Assembly: GCF_900115265.1 (NCBI RefSeq) | Contig: NZ_FOVU01000001.1 | Location: forward strand, 1,151,001-1,215,000 | Reading direction: 5' to 3' | DNA from: Bradyrhizobium sp. Ghvi | Lineage (GTDB): Bacteria; Pseudomonadota; Alphaproteobacteria; Rhizobiales; Xanthobacteraceae | DNA: 64,000 nt | Shown: piece after piece, positions 54,057 to 63,884 of the stretch | Position numbering within the stretch: the first letter of the stretch is position 1 | Layout: each line of letters opens with the position of its first letter | Program-made: the position numbers and the translations under genes | The notes under the pieces: model-generated | Database searches by the model: none | Told to the model about the DNA's origin: nothing | Seen by the model: the letters and a program-made list of their open reading frames with translations, nothing else

Positions 54057-54653
54057 TTACGCGCGGTCGCTGTAGGCGAGCTTGACGATGTGGTCGCGAA
54101 TGTCAGTGGGCCATTCGGCGATCAGTCCGGTGAAGCGTCGCCGGTCATCGGCAAACAGCGCGCGCGAAGCTTCCTCGAACTGAGGCAGATTGCCGGCCAT
54201 GGCCGACATGAAGTGATAGGCCGCATCGCGCGCCTGCCGCTCGCGGTCTTTGTCGCCGCTTGTGCGCCGTGCCTCGTCGACGAGCTTGCGCAGCGCAACC
54301 GAGGCGCCGCCGGGCTGCGCGCCGAGCCATTCCCAGTGTCGCGGTAACAGCGTCACCTCGCGCGCGACGACGCCAAGCTTGGGCCGGCCGCGCCCGCGCG
54401 GCTCAGTCGGTGCTGCGGTCTCCTCGACCGGCGGTGGGATAAGCTTCGCCAACCGCGCAAGCACCTCGCGATCCCCGCCGCGCAGATCGAAGTCGATCGA
54501 TCGGCCCGTGGCGTCCTCGAAGATGACGATGGGCTCGTCCGGCCGTGGCGCTACCCGTTTGACGACGAGTGCGACCTCTCCAGCCGGCCCGGACGCCAGG
54601 CGGTGAGGTCCCTGGAAGGCGGTGAAAGTCTTTTGCATTGGAATCATTGCCAT
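54057..54653 (-). CDS. DUF2239 family protein
   Basis: The 198-residue protein has the DUF2239 pattern: FTAFQGPHRLASGPAGEVALVVKR, IVIFEDATGRSIDFDLRGGDREVLARL, GRPKLGVVAREVTLLPRHWEWLGAQPGGASVALRKLVDEAR and RDAAYHFMSAMAGNLPQFEEASRALFADD. The GRGRPKLGVVAREVTLLPRHWEWL part resembles DNA-binding families, suggesting a regulator, but no function is established. Two TACCCGGGT(A/G) palindromes lie 25-61 bp upstream of its start, in the region shared with the divergent GST gene. Confidence 0.85.
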   Translation of the reverse strand: MAMIPMQKTFTAFQGPHRLASGPAGEVALVVKRVAPRPDEPIVIFEDATGRSIDFDLRGGDREVLARLAKLIPPPVEETAAPTEPRGRGRPKLGVVAREVTLLPRHWEWLGAQPGGASVALRKLVDEARRTSGDKDRERQARDAAYHFMSAMAGNLPQFEEASRALFADDRRRFTGLIAEWPTDIRDHIVKLAYSDRA

Positions 54654-54677
54654 ATTGGACGTTGTCGATCAATTTAA

Positions 54678-54687
54678 TACCCGGGTA
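54678..54687. promoter_or_regulatory. Palindrome TACCCGGGTA, site 1
   Basis: This is a perfect 10-bp palindrome in the divergent promoter region between the DUF2239 and GST genes. A second copy lies 27 bp away centre to centre. It looks like a paired operator. Confidence 0.6.
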
Positions 54688-54704
54688 AATTGCTGTAGTC
54701 AATA

Positions 54705-54714
54705 TACCCGGGTG
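54705..54714. promoter_or_regulatory. Palindrome TACCCGGGTG, site 2
   Basis: This copy differs by one base from the palindrome at 54678-54687. AT-rich sequence flanks both. The binding protein is unknown; DUF2239 itself, or a regulator elsewhere, may bind. Confidence 0.55.
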
Positions 54715-54803
54715 AAAATGTCCGCGCCAATGGCTCGACAATGTGTTCCGGGACTGGCAGGTACCCGGCCGACCGACCACGCTTACATCTTGAGGATCTC
54801 GCG

Positions 54804-55469
54804 ATGCTGACCGTCCACCACCTCAACAATTCGCGCTCGCAGCGCGTGCTGTGGCTGCTCGAGGAGCTGGGCGTTCCTTACGAGATCGTGCGCTACCAGC
54901 GCCAGCCCGACATGCGTGCTCCGAAGGAGCTGCGTGCGATCCATCCGCTCGGCAAGTCGCCCGTGGTCACCGACAACGGCAACACCATCGCCGAGTCAGG
55001 CGCGATCATCGAATATCTCATCGCGATCTACGGCAATGGCCGGCTGATCCCGCCGCCCGATACGCCGGAGCGGCTGCGCTACACCTATTGGCTGCACTAT
55101 GCGGAGGGATCGGCGATGTCGCCGCTGCTGCTGAAGCTGCTGTTCACGCTGATGCCGAAGCGTGCGCCGGCGCTGCTTCGTCCGCTGGTGCGCAAGGTCT
55201 CGAACCAGGCGCTCACGGCGCTCGTCAATCCGCAGCTCAAGCAGCATATGGACTACTGGGAAGGCGAGCTGGGAAAAAGCCAATGGTTCGCCGGCAATGA
55301 GTTCACGGCCGCCGACATCCAGATGAGCTTCCCGCTTGAAGCCGCGCAAGCGCGCGGTGGGCTCGAGCAGGGCCATCCGAAGGCGATGGCGTTCCTGGAG
55401 CGTATCCACGCGCGGCCGGCCTATGCGCGCGCCCTCGAGAAGGGCGGGCCGTATCAGGTGGGGCGGTAA
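54804..55469 (+). CDS. Glutathione S-transferase
   Basis: The 221-residue protein has the N-terminal thioredoxin-like GST domain (MLTVHHLNNSRSQRVLWLLEELGVPYEIVRY, HPLGKSPVVTDNGNTIAESGAIIEYL) and an all-helical C-terminal domain (YWEGELGKSQWFAGNEFTAADIQMSFPLEAA). The catalytic Ser (NNSRSQRVLW) is at the usual place for bacterial GSTs. Expected role: conjugation of glutathione to electrophiles. ATG 54804 is the family start; the ORF opening at 54741 is longer. It is divergent from the DUF2239 gene. Confidence 0.92.
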   Translation: MLTVHHLNNSRSQRVLWLLEELGVPYEIVRYQRQPDMRAPKELRAIHPLGKSPVVTDNGNTIAESGAIIEYLIAIYGNGRLIPPPDTPERLRYTYWLHYAEGSAMSPLLLKLLFTLMPKRAPALLRPLVRKVSNQALTALVNPQLKQHMDYWEGELGKSQWFAGNEFTAADIQMSFPLEAAQARGGLEQGHPKAMAFLERIHARPAYARALEKGGPYQVGR

Positions 55470-55479
55470 GCTTTTTCCC

Positions 55480-55568
55480 GTCATTCCGGGGCACGCGAAG
55501 CGTGAACCCGGAATCTCGCGGCATCATCTCCGGATTCCGGGTTCGCCCTTTGGGCGCCCCGGAATGAC
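55480..55568. repeat. GTCATTCCGGGGC-family repeat
   Basis: GTCATTCCGGGGC at the left edge and GCCCCGGAATGAC at the right edge form perfect arms, with GAACCCGGAATCTCG and CGGATTCCGGGTTC inside. It lies between the convergent GST and MFS genes. Confidence 0.75.
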
Positions 55569-55569
55569 G

Positions 55570-56865
55570 TTAATCCGCGTGCAGCACGCGCCCGCGCGTT
55601 TCCGGCAGTGCGAAGGCGGCGATGAAGAACACCGCGTAGGCGACGACTGCGAAGATCGCGATTGCATTGGCCAGCGACGTCGTCGCCGACAGCGCGCCGA
55701 CGAGGAACGGAAACAGCGCGCCGATGCCGCGGCCGAAATTGTAGCAAAAGCCCTGGCCCGAGCCGCGCAGCCGCGTCGGAAAGAGTTCGGTCAGGAATGC
55801 GCCGACCCCCGAGAAGTAACCCGAAGCGAAGAAGCCGAGCGGGAAACCGAGTACCCAGAGGATCTCGTTGGTCAGCGGCAGCTGCGTATAGAGCAGCACC
55901 ACGGCGATCGCTCCGATCGAGAAAATCAGGAACAGGTTGCGTCGTCCGATCCGGTCGGCGAGCCAGGCACCGGTGAGATAGCCGATGAAGGAGCCGATGA
56001 TCAGTGTCGAGAGATAGCCGGTCGAGCCGACGATCGACAGATGCCGCTCCTTGGTCAGGAACTGCGGCACCCAGAAGGTGACGGCGTAATAGCCGCCCTG
56101 GCAGCCGGTGGCCATCAGCGACGCAAGAACTGTGGTCTTCACGATCGGAAAGGTGAAGATCTCCCACAGCTTTGGATGGCTACCCGTTTCCGCGTGCCTG
56201 GCGCGTGCGGCGGCCGCGACCTCCGGCTCGGTCACTGAGCGGCGGATGTAGAACACTAGCAGCGCCGGCAGCGCGCCGATCACGAACATCCAGCGCCATG
56301 CCGTCTCGGCCGGCATCAGCGAGAACAGGATCGCCTGCGACAGCACCGCAAGGCCCCAGCCGACGGCCCAGCCCGACTGCACCGAACCGACCGCGCGCCC
56401 GCGATACTGGGGTCGGATCGCTTCGCCCATCAACACCGCGCCGGCGGCCCACTCGCCGCCGAAGCCGAGGCCCAGCACCGCGCGTGCGATCAGCAATTGC
56501 TCGAAGTTTTGCACGACTGCGCAGACCAGCGAGAAGACGGAGAACCAGATGATGGTGATCTGGAGTGTCCTGACCCGGCCGATATGATCGGAGAGATAGC
56601 CGCCGAGCCAGCCGCCGATGGCAGAGGCCAGCAGCGTCACCGTGCCGGCGAGACCCGCTGAACCCGCATCGACCTTCCACAGTGCGATGATGGTGCCGAT
56701 CACCAGCGGATAGATCATGAAATCCATGCCGTCGAGCGCCCAGCCCGCCGCGCAGGCCCAGAAGGTTCGGCGCTCGGCGACGTTCATGTCGCGATAGAAG
56801 GCGAGTAGGCTGGTGTCCTCGATCTCGGCGCGCTCGATGCGCCCAGTCGGATCGGCTGTTGTCAT
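55570..56865 (-). CDS. MFS transporter (aromatic-acid/sialate:H+ symporter-like)
   Basis: The 431-residue protein has twelve predicted helices and MFS hallmarks: GWALDGMDFMIYPLVIGTI in helix 1, the loop motif GGYLSDHIGRVRTLQ after helix 2, and a GGEWAAGAVLMGEAIRPQYRGRAVG segment typical of the sugar/aromatic-acid (AAHS/SHS) symporter branch. Its substrate is unknown. ATG 56865 (MTTADPTGRI) is preferred over an ORF opening at 56940. It is 87 bp downstream of the gamma-glutamyltransferase gene. Confidence 0.9.
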   Translation of the reverse strand: MTTADPTGRIERAEIEDTSLLAFYRDMNVAERRTFWACAAGWALDGMDFMIYPLVIGTIIALWKVDAGSAGLAGTVTLLASAIGGWLGGYLSDHIGRVRTLQITIIWFSVFSLVCAVVQNFEQLLIARAVLGLGFGGEWAAGAVLMGEAIRPQYRGRAVGSVQSGWAVGWGLAVLSQAILFSLMPAETAWRWMFVIGALPALLVFYIRRSVTEPEVAAAARARHAETGSHPKLWEIFTFPIVKTTVLASLMATGCQGGYYAVTFWVPQFLTKERHLSIVGSTGYLSTLIIGSFIGYLTGAWLADRIGRRNLFLIFSIGAIAVVLLYTQLPLTNEILWVLGFPLGFFASGYFSGVGAFLTELFPTRLRGSGQGFCYNFGRGIGALFPFLVGALSATTSLANAIAIFAVVAYAVFFIAAFALPETRGRVLHAD

Positions 56866-56952
56866 GTGCGTTTCCTCGGCAAAATCTTCTGCCCGGCGGT
56901 GGTAGCACGCGCAGGTCGCGACGCAAGCCGCCCGTGCCATGCAAGGACAGCG

Positions 56953-58707
56953 TTACTGTCCCGCCGCTTCCGCACCGCGCGTGCGCGGATCGGGCGCGCC
57001 GAGAGGCCCATTCGGTGTTACGAGAATCGAATTGGCTGACGTCTGTCCCATCGGCTCGACAATGAGATGGTCCATTGCCTTCAGCTCGAACAGCACGTCT
57101 TCAGGGAAGCCGCGCTCGACGCGCACCTCGTCCGGCAGCCATTGATGATGCAGCCGCGGCGCGGCGACTGCGGCCGCGACGTCCATCTTGTAGTCGAGCA
57201 CGTTGACGATCACCTGCAGCACGGTCGAGATGATACGGCTGCCGCCGGGCGAGCCCGTCACCAGCACCGGTTTTCCGTCTTTCAGCACGATGGTCGGCGA
57301 CATCGAGGACAGTGGTCGCTTGCCGGGTCCGGGCAGGTTGGCCTCGTAGCCCACGAGGCCGTAAGCATTGGAGGCGCCGACGGCCGCAGTGAAATCGTCG
57401 AGCTCGTTGTTGAGCAGCACGCCGGTTCCGTCGGCGATGAGACCAATACCGTAGCTGAAGTTCAGCGTATAGGTGTTGCTGACCGCGTTGCCGCTGCTGT
57501 CGACGACGGAATAGTGCGTGGTGTTGCTGCCCTCCCGCGGCGAGGTCGCAGCAGAAACGAGGTCCTTCGACGGCGTCGCGTGCTCGGTGGAAATGCCGGC
57601 GCGCAGCTTGGCGGCATAGTCCTTCGCAATCAGCGTTTCGATCGGCGCGTCGACGAAGGCGGGATCGCCGAGATATCGCGCACGATCCGCATAGGCGCGC
57701 TTCATGGCTTCAATCAGCAGATGCAGCGATGCCGGCGAGCCCTGCTTGAGGTCCGCGAGCTGAAAACCTTCGAGAATGTTGAGGGTCTCCAGCAGCACCA
57801 CGCCGCCGGATGACGGTAACGGCATCGAGACGATGTCGTAGCCGCGATAGGTGCCGCGCACAGGAGCGCGGATCACGGCCTGATAGGCCTTCAGGTCAGC
57901 CGGCGTCATGATGCCGCCGGCATCGGACACCGCCCTGGCGATCTTCTCCGCCACCGGGCCCTCGTAGAAGCCGCGCGGTCCTTCGGCCGCGATGCGCGCC
58001 AGCGTGTCCGCGAGATCGCTCTGCACCAGCCTGTCGCCTTCGCCAAGGGGCCCGCCGTCGGGCCTTGCGAAAATCTTTGCAGAGGATCGCCAGCGTGCGA
58101 GCCGCGTGAACCAGCCCGGCAGCGTGTCGGCGATATCGTCGGTGACGATAAATCCATCGCGGGCGAGTGCGATCGCTGGCTCGAGCAATTGCGCCAGCGT
58201 GAACTTGCCTGAGCCGTATTTCTCCAACGCGAGCGTCAGTCCCGCGACTGTGCCGGGCACGCCGATGCCAAGCCCCGAATCGCGCGACTTGGCGGCATCA
58301 GGCTTGCCGTCGGGCCCAAGGAAAATTTGCGCCGTGGTCGCCGCCGGCGCGGTCTCGCGATAATCGATCGCGATGTCCTCGTTGCGCTCGGCGGCATGGA
58401 TCACCATGAAGCCGCCGCCGCCGATATTGCCGGCGCGCGGATAAGTCACCGCCATGGCGAAGCCGGTCGCGACTGCCGCGTCGACGGCATTACCGCCGCG
58501 CCTTAGGATGTCGGCGCCGACTTGCGCAGATATCTTTTCCTGCGCCACCACCATGCCATGCTCGGCGGGCAAAGCGTGAACCGTATCCAGCGCAGGCGGG
58601 ACATAAGCCCGCCGCGCGTCCTGCGCGGTTGCCGATGCAAGACCGAACGCCAGAGTGGCGATAAATGCTAAGAAAGTCCGTCGTGTCGAAAATGATGCCA
58701 TCATCAA
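56953..58707 (-). CDS. ggt: Gamma-glutamyltransferase
   Basis: GGT cleaves the gamma-glutamyl bond of glutathione in the periplasm and self-processes into two subunits. The 584-residue proenzyme has a signal peptide (about 1-28, ending ASATAQ), NIGGGGFMVIHAAERNEDIAIDYRETAPA, and the processing Thr in NTTHYSVVDSSGNAVSNTYTLN (about 390-400). The C-terminal small subunit has GSPGGSRIISTVLQVIVNVLD and ends near 584. The length is typical. It is divergent from a UMF1-type MFS gene with a ~97-bp shared region. Confidence 0.93.
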   Translation of the reverse strand: MMMASFSTRRTFLAFIATLAFGLASATAQDARRAYVPPALDTVHALPAEHGMVVAQEKISAQVGADILRRGGNAVDAAVATGFAMAVTYPRAGNIGGGGFMVIHAAERNEDIAIDYRETAPAATTAQIFLGPDGKPDAAKSRDSGLGIGVPGTVAGLTLALEKYGSGKFTLAQLLEPAIALARDGFIVTDDIADTLPGWFTRLARWRSSAKIFARPDGGPLGEGDRLVQSDLADTLARIAAEGPRGFYEGPVAEKIARAVSDAGGIMTPADLKAYQAVIRAPVRGTYRGYDIVSMPLPSSGGVVLLETLNILEGFQLADLKQGSPASLHLLIEAMKRAYADRARYLGDPAFVDAPIETLIAKDYAAKLRAGISTEHATPSKDLVSAATSPREGSNTTHYSVVDSSGNAVSNTYTLNFSYGIGLIADGTGVLLNNELDDFTAAVGASNAYGLVGYEANLPGPGKRPLSSMSPTIVLKDGKPVLVTGSPGGSRIISTVLQVIVNVLDYKMDVAAAVAAPRLHHQWLPDEVRVERGFPEDVLFELKAMDHLIVEPMGQTSANSILVTPNGPLGAPDPRTRGAEAAGQ

Positions 58708-58804
58708 ATTTCCGCCGAGCCTTCGGGCTAATTCACACGCGTCACTGCAATGCTATACGGTTTGCGCTGAGAGAGGCAAAACTGTTCGTGATGAGAGCTG
58801 CGCA

Positions 58805-60190
58805 ATGACGACGATCGCCCCGGAGGCACGCCTGGCCGACGTGCCGCGGACCTATCCGCCGCGCGCCGCCGTCGTCAGCTGGATCTTCTTCGATTGGGCC
58901 GCGCAGCCTTATTTCACGCTGATCACCACCTTCGTATTCGCGCCCTATTTCGCCACCAGCGTCGCGCCGGATCCCGCCTCGGGGCAATCGCTGTGGGGCT
59001 TTGCCATGGCAGCAGCCGGCATGGCGATTGCGCTGTTGTCGCCCGTGCTCGGCGCCATTGCGGACGCTGCGGGCCGTCGCAAGCCGTGGATCGCAGCGTT
59101 CGGCGCCGTCCTGGTGCTGGCCTCCTGCGCGCTGTGGATCGGCAAGCCCGGCGATCACGCCATCATTCCGCCGCTGCTGACCGCTGTTGCGCTCGCCAGC
59201 GTCGGCGCGGAATTCGCCACCGTCTTCAACAATGCGATGATGCCGACATTGGTGCCGCCGGAGCGGATCGGCCGGCTCTCCGGCACCGGCTGGGCCACGG
59301 GTTACGTCGGCGGCATCGTCAGCCTCGTCATCGTGCTCGGCTTCCTCGCCGCCAATCCCGAGACCGGCCGAACGCTACTTGGCTTCACGCCACTGTTCGG
59401 GCTCGATCCCGCAACCCACCAGGGTGACCGCGCCGCAGGACCTCTGACCGGCCTGTGGTTCATCGTCTTCGTGACGCCGATGTTCTTGTTCACGCCGGAT
59501 TATCCGGCGAAGCGTCCGGTGCGCGAGGCGCTACGCGAAGGCCTCGCCGATCTGAAGCGATCGCTGAAGACCTTGCCGCAGCAGAAATCGCTCGCCGCGT
59601 TTCTGCTTGCCAACATGATCTACACCGACGGCCTCGTGTCGCTGTTCGCGTTCGGCGGCATCTATGCCGCGGGCACGTTCGGCTGGCACACGATCCAGAT
59701 CGGCACGTTCGGCATCATCCTCGCCATCGCCGGCACCTTCGGTGCCTGGCTCGGCGGCAAGCTCGACGACCTCCTCGGTCCGAAGCGCGTCATCGCCGGC
59801 AGCATGCTGATCCTGCTGTTTTCGGTCGCCGCGATCCTGCTCGTCGACAAGGATAGCGTGCTGTTCGTCAAGGTTGCGCCGCCCCAGCCGGGCGGGCCGC
59901 TGTTCGCCGCCACTGCCGAGCGAGCCTATATCGTGCTGGGTTGCCTGATCGGCGCGGCAGGTGGCCCGCTTCAGGCGGCGTCACGCACGCTGCTGATCCG
60001 CCTCGCGCCAAAGGATCGCATCGCGCAGTATTTTGGTCTGTTCGCGCTGACCGGGAAGGTGACGTCCTTCATAGGCCCGCTGCTGATCGGCGTGATCACC
60101 GCAGCAACAGCGAGCCAGAAGGCCGGCATGGCCGTGCTGGTGGTGTTCTTCGTCGCGGGACTGGCGCTACTGATGCGGGTGCGGGAGTAG
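58805..60190 (+). CDS. UMF1/Atg22-like MFS transporter
   Basis: The 461-residue protein has 11-12 helices and the Atg22/UMF1 pattern: [29 protein letters not shown] at the N-terminus, [51 protein letters not shown] and [49 protein letters not shown]. Yeast Atg22 exports vacuolar amino acids; bacterial substrates are unknown. ATG 58805 is the family start, although a longer frame opens at 58655 inside the ggt gene. Confidence 0.9.
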   Translation: MTTIAPEARLADVPRTYPPRAAVVSWIFFDWAAQPYFTLITTFVFAPYFATSVAPDPASGQSLWGFAMAAAGMAIALLSPVLGAIADAAGRRKPWIAAFGAVLVLASCALWIGKPGDHAIIPPLLTAVALASVGAEFATVFNNAMMPTLVPPERIGRLSGTGWATGYVGGIVSLVIVLGFLAANPETGRTLLGFTPLFGLDPATHQGDRAAGPLTGLWFIVFVTPMFLFTPDYPAKRPVREALREGLADLKRSLKTLPQQKSLAAFLLANMIYTDGLVSLFAFGGIYAAGTFGWHTIQIGTFGIILAIAGTFGAWLGGKLDDLLGPKRVIAGSMLILLFSVAAILLVDKDSVLFVKVAPPQPGGPLFAATAERAYIVLGCLIGAAGGPLQAASRTLLIRLAPKDRIAQYFGLFALTGKVTSFIGPLLIGVITAATASQKAGMAVLVVFFVAGLALLMRVRE

Positions 60191-60202
60191 CCGCAATTCA
60201 GC

Positions 60203-60244
60203 GTCATTCCGGGGCTCGCGCCAGGTGGCGCACCCCGGAATGAC
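60203..60244. repeat. Short GTCATTCCGGGG-family repeat
   Basis: GTCATTCCGGGG (60203-60214) and CCCCGGAATGAC (60233-60244) are perfect arms with a small hairpin GCGCCAGGTGGCGC between them. It is a minimal form of the family and lies between convergent genes, where it could serve as a transcription barrier. Confidence 0.75.
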
Positions 60245-60251
60245 GGCGAGA

Positions 60252-61844
60252 TCAGTGCCTGAAGTGCCGCGTTCCCGTGAACACCATGGCGATGCCGTGC
60301 TCGTCGGCGGCCTTGATCACCTCGTCGTCGCGCATCGAGCCACCGGGCTGCACCACGGCGGTGGCGCCGGCTTCGATACAGGCGAGCATGCCGTCGGCGA
60401 ACGGGAAGAACGCGTCCGAGGCCACCACCGAGCCCTTGGTCAGCGGCTCCGCGAGCTTGAGCTCGTTGGCTGCATCCTGCGCCTTGCGCGCGGCGATGCG
60501 GGCTGAATCGACGCGGCTCATCTGGCCCGCGCCGATGCCGACGGTGGCGAGATCCTTGGCGTAGATGATGGTATTGGACTTGACGTGCTTGGCCACCCTG
60601 AAGGCGAACTTCAGGTCGCGCATCTCCGCATCGGTTGGCGCACGCTTGGTCACCACCTTGAAGGTCATGTCGTCGACCACGGCGTTGTCTCGGCTCTGCA
60701 CCAGGAGGCCGCCGGCGACCGTCTTGGCGGTGAGCCCAGGCGCGCGCGGATCAGGCAGGCTGCCGGCGAGCAGCAGGCGCAGATTCTTTTTCCCGCCGAT
60801 GATGGCGATTGCCTCTTCGCTCGCATCGGGGGCGATGATCACCTCGGTGAAGATCTTGGTGATCTCGCGCGCGGTGTCGGCATCGAGCGGCCGGTTCATC
60901 GCGATGATGCCGCCGAATGCCGAGGTCGAATCGCAGGCCAGCGCCTTGCGATAGGCCTCGACGAGATTGGCGCCTTCCGCGACGCCGCAAGGGTTGGCGT
61001 GCTTGACGATGACGCAGGCCGCGGTGCGCTTGGTGTCGAACTCGCCGATGCACTCATAGGCCGCATCGGTGTCGTTGATGTTGTTGTAGGAGAGCTCCTT
61101 GCCCTGGAGCTGTCGTGCGGTCGAGACGCCCGGGCGCTTGTCGGGCGTGGCATAGAACGCGGCCGTCTGGTGCGGGTTCTCGCCGTAGCGCAGCGACTGG
61201 ATCAGCTTGCCGCCGAAGGCGCGGAAGTCGGGCGCATCGATTTCGAGCTGGCGATTGAACCAGTTCGAGATCGCGGCGTCGTAAGCCGCGGTGCGGGCAT
61301 AGGCCTTCGCGGCCAGCCGCCGGCGCAGCTTCAGCGTGGTCGCGCCGTCGTTGGCGGCGAGCTCGTCGAGCACGGCCTTGTAGTCGTCGGCTTCGACCAC
61401 GACCGCGACGTCGTCGTGGTTCTTGGCGGCGGCGCGGATCATCGCGGGGCCGCCGATGTCGATATTCTCGATGCAATCCTCGAAGCCCGCGCCTTTGTCG
61501 ACGGTGGCCTCGAACGGATAGAGATTGACGACGAGCAGGTCGATCGGCGCGATGCCGTGCGCCTTCATCGCCTCCGCATGCTCCTTGTTGTCGCGGATCG
61601 CGAGCAGGCCGCCATGCACCTTCGGGTGCAGCGTCTTGACGCGGCCGTCCATCATCTCGGGGAAGCCGGTCAGGTCGGAGACGTCCTTCACCTTGAGGCC
61701 GGCCGCGGCGATCGCCTTCGCGGTGCCGCCGGTCGAGACCAGCTCGACATCATGGGCGGCAAGCGCCTTGGCGAACTCGATCAGGCCTGATTTGTCGGAG
61801 ACGGAGAGAAGGGCGCGGGTGACGCGGCGGGGATGGTCAGTCAT
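60252..61844 (-). CDS. purH: Bifunctional AICAR formyltransferase/IMP cyclohydrolase PurH
   Basis: PurH carries out the last two steps of IMP synthesis. The 530-residue protein has the N-terminal IMP cyclohydrolase domain (about 1-200: [52 protein letters not shown] [17 protein letters not shown]) and the C-terminal formyltransferase domain ([74 protein letters not shown]). ATG 61844 is preferred to TTG 61850. It follows the heparinase-like gene, an order conserved in rhizobia. Confidence 0.96.
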   Translation of the reverse strand: MTDHPRRVTRALLSVSDKSGLIEFAKALAAHDVELVSTGGTAKAIAAAGLKVKDVSDLTGFPEMMDGRVKTLHPKVHGGLLAIRDNKEHAEAMKAHGIAPIDLLVVNLYPFEATVDKGAGFEDCIENIDIGGPAMIRAAAKNHDDVAVVVEADDYKAVLDELAANDGATTLKLRRRLAAKAYARTAAYDAAISNWFNRQLEIDAPDFRAFGGKLIQSLRYGENPHQTAAFYATPDKRPGVSTARQLQGKELSYNNINDTDAAYECIGEFDTKRTAACVIVKHANPCGVAEGANLVEAYRKALACDSTSAFGGIIAMNRPLDADTAREITKIFTEVIIAPDASEEAIAIIGGKKNLRLLLAGSLPDPRAPGLTAKTVAGGLLVQSRDNAVVDDMTFKVVTKRAPTDAEMRDLKFAFRVAKHVKSNTIIYAKDLATVGIGAGQMSRVDSARIAARKAQDAANELKLAEPLTKGSVVASDAFFPFADGMLACIEAGATAVVQPGGSMRDDEVIKAADEHGIAMVFTGTRHFRH

Positions 61845-62009
61845 GAGCAAGATCCTCTGCTAAGGGAGTGTCTATGCCCAGGCGCGCGGCGGATATGTGT
61901 CGCGCTTCCCGATGGTGCTCCATCCAAGGTCGCCAGTCGCGCGAACGAGCGCTCGATAGCAGTTTTCGGCGTCCTTCACAACGCTCGGATCGGGCTGAAT
62001 CGCGTCTCT

Positions 62010-63767
62010 TTACAGTGGAAGTTCCGGCTCGCGCCGGGCGTTACGGCGGGCATTGGTGACCGCGGGCGAGGCCGAGGAGCGGACAAAGCTCCAGCGGGTC
62101 GACGGCGCCTGACGGGCGTCCTGACGGATCACGATCTGGGCGGTGCGGCGGGGGCCGTCATTGCCGGCCAGGAACACGCTGTCCTCGAGATCAACCTTGT
62201 CGTCGAGAGCCTCGAAGGTCCAGACGTCGCGATTCGGCAGCACCAGCATGACGCCGCGCGCATCCGAGAGCCGGCTCGCCTTCACCGCGGGATGCAGATG
62301 GAAGCGCAGCGTAAAATCGGCACCGGCGCCCTTGAGGCGTGCGCCTTGCGGCGGCGACAGCGTGTCCTCGCCGTCGATCCGCGCGCCGTCATTGGCAACC
62401 ATCAGCACGCGACGATGGATCACGCCGAACTTGCCGAGATAGCCGTCATGCGAGGTCGTCAGTAGCGTGCCGTCCTGCACGATCTCGCGATAGCTCTCGA
62501 CCTCATGGGGGCCGCTGATAACAGGCGCACCGTGCAGTAGCCGCTTCATCGCCGACATCTCGACGAACTGGCATGACGAGGTATCGTGATAGGTCAGCGT
62601 CGAATGCGCAGCGGTGCCGCGCGCGAATGGCCGCCAATTGTCGCGGCCTGTGGTCGGCATGCCGCAATTGGTGACGATGCGGCTGGTGCCGGAGGACAAT
62701 TCGAACGACAGGCAGCCGGCATGTGCATCGTGGCTGACGCCGGGCGGCGGCGGGGGGCCCGTGTCGATAATCACAGTGGTCGGGCCGGCATCGAGGCGCT
62801 GGAAGCCGGTGTGCGGCATGTTCGCCATCGGCGCGCCATGGGTATCGTCATAGGCCAGCAGCGTTGCAAGCAGGTCTGACGGGGTTGCGCTCATGCCGTT
62901 GAACAGCGCGAAATTGCCGTCGCCGTGCCGAAAGAAGCGCAGCATCGGCATCATGCGGTCGATCGCATTGAGGAGTGCCGGCGGCGGCGCGATGTTGCGC
63001 GCGGCAAAGGTCTGCCGCAACGGCAACAGGTCGATCAGCAGCTCGATCAGTGCGCCGGGATTGCGGGAGATGTGTCCGCCGTCGGGCAGAATCTGTCGCT
63101 GCAACTCGTCGGAGAGCTTCTTTGACGCGCTGCGGATATGACGGGCCTGGTTGGCGAGGCAGAGCGTCGTGTAGCACAGCGCGATCTGCACCTGGAGCTT
63201 CGGCACCCCGTCCGGGATGTTGACCATGGTGTAGCGCAGGAAGCGGATCTCGCGGGCCAGCGCGCGCAGGTAACGGCGGTAGAATTTGTTGTCGGTATCG
63301 TTCAGGACGAGCGGTGCCTGCGACAGCAGCGAGATCACGCGCCGCGCCAGCACGTCGGCGCGGCGGGCGACAGGCCGGCGCTTGTTGGCGGGGTTGCTGA
63401 TCCAGTCCTCGACCAGTGAGCGCGCATTCGCCCGGGTCAGCGCGGTGTCGGCGGCGCGCAGGTGCCGCAGCCAGCCGAAGCCGAGCAGCGCGACCTCCCA
63501 GTCCTCGGAGGGCGGATCGAGATCGAAGATCGAGCGGCCGTGGCAATTGACGATCTTGCCAGCGAAGACGAAGCGTCCGGCATAGATCTCGGCGGCGCGC
63601 GTCGCATCCGCGGTGCGCAGATCATGCGGCGCGATGATCAGCCGATCGGTCCGGCCGGGCCAGACCCGTGACAGCGCAACGGAACCACCGCTCGCGCGCG
63701 CAAGCATGTGCCGCGCGAAGCGGTTCATCACCAGCGTCGAGATACGTCTGCGTTGAGCGACCGACAC
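62010..63767 (-). CDS. Heparinase II/III family protein
   Basis: The 585-residue protein has an N-terminal alpha/alpha toroid (about 60-330, with DWEVALLGFGWLRHLRAADTALTRANARSLVEDWI and LPDGGHISRNPGALIELLIDLLPLRQTF) and a C-terminal beta-sandwich with AHAGCLSFELSSGTSRIVTNCGMP and GTAAHSTLTYHDTSS, as in heparinase II/III lyases. Despite the name, members in alphaproteobacteria probably act on other polysaccharides. It lies between rsmB and purH on the minus strand, a conserved rhizobial arrangement. Confidence 0.92.
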   Translation of the reverse strand: MSVAQRRRISTLVMNRFARHMLARASGGSVALSRVWPGRTDRLIIAPHDLRTADATRAAEIYAGRFVFAGKIVNCHGRSIFDLDPPSEDWEVALLGFGWLRHLRAADTALTRANARSLVEDWISNPANKRRPVARRADVLARRVISLLSQAPLVLNDTDNKFYRRYLRALAREIRFLRYTMVNIPDGVPKLQVQIALCYTTLCLANQARHIRSASKKLSDELQRQILPDGGHISRNPGALIELLIDLLPLRQTFAARNIAPPPALLNAIDRMMPMLRFFRHGDGNFALFNGMSATPSDLLATLLAYDDTHGAPMANMPHTGFQRLDAGPTTVIIDTGPPPPPGVSHDAHAGCLSFELSSGTSRIVTNCGMPTTGRDNWRPFARGTAAHSTLTYHDTSSCQFVEMSAMKRLLHGAPVISGPHEVESYREIVQDGTLLTTSHDGYLGKFGVIHRRVLMVANDGARIDGEDTLSPPQGARLKGAGADFTLRFHLHPAVKASRLSDARGVMLVLPNRDVWTFEALDDKVDLEDSVFLAGNDGPRRTAQIVIRQDARQAPSTRWSFVRSSASPAVTNARRNARREPELPL

Positions 63768-63884
63768 GCCTTGCCTTGAAGGGGAGAGGATTCCGACGAA
63801 TCCTTATTAATCCCAAAAAAGGTCCGCTGACACCACCTTGAAAGGCGCCGAATCAGTCCAGCGGTAGCAAAATCCGGTGCAAAA

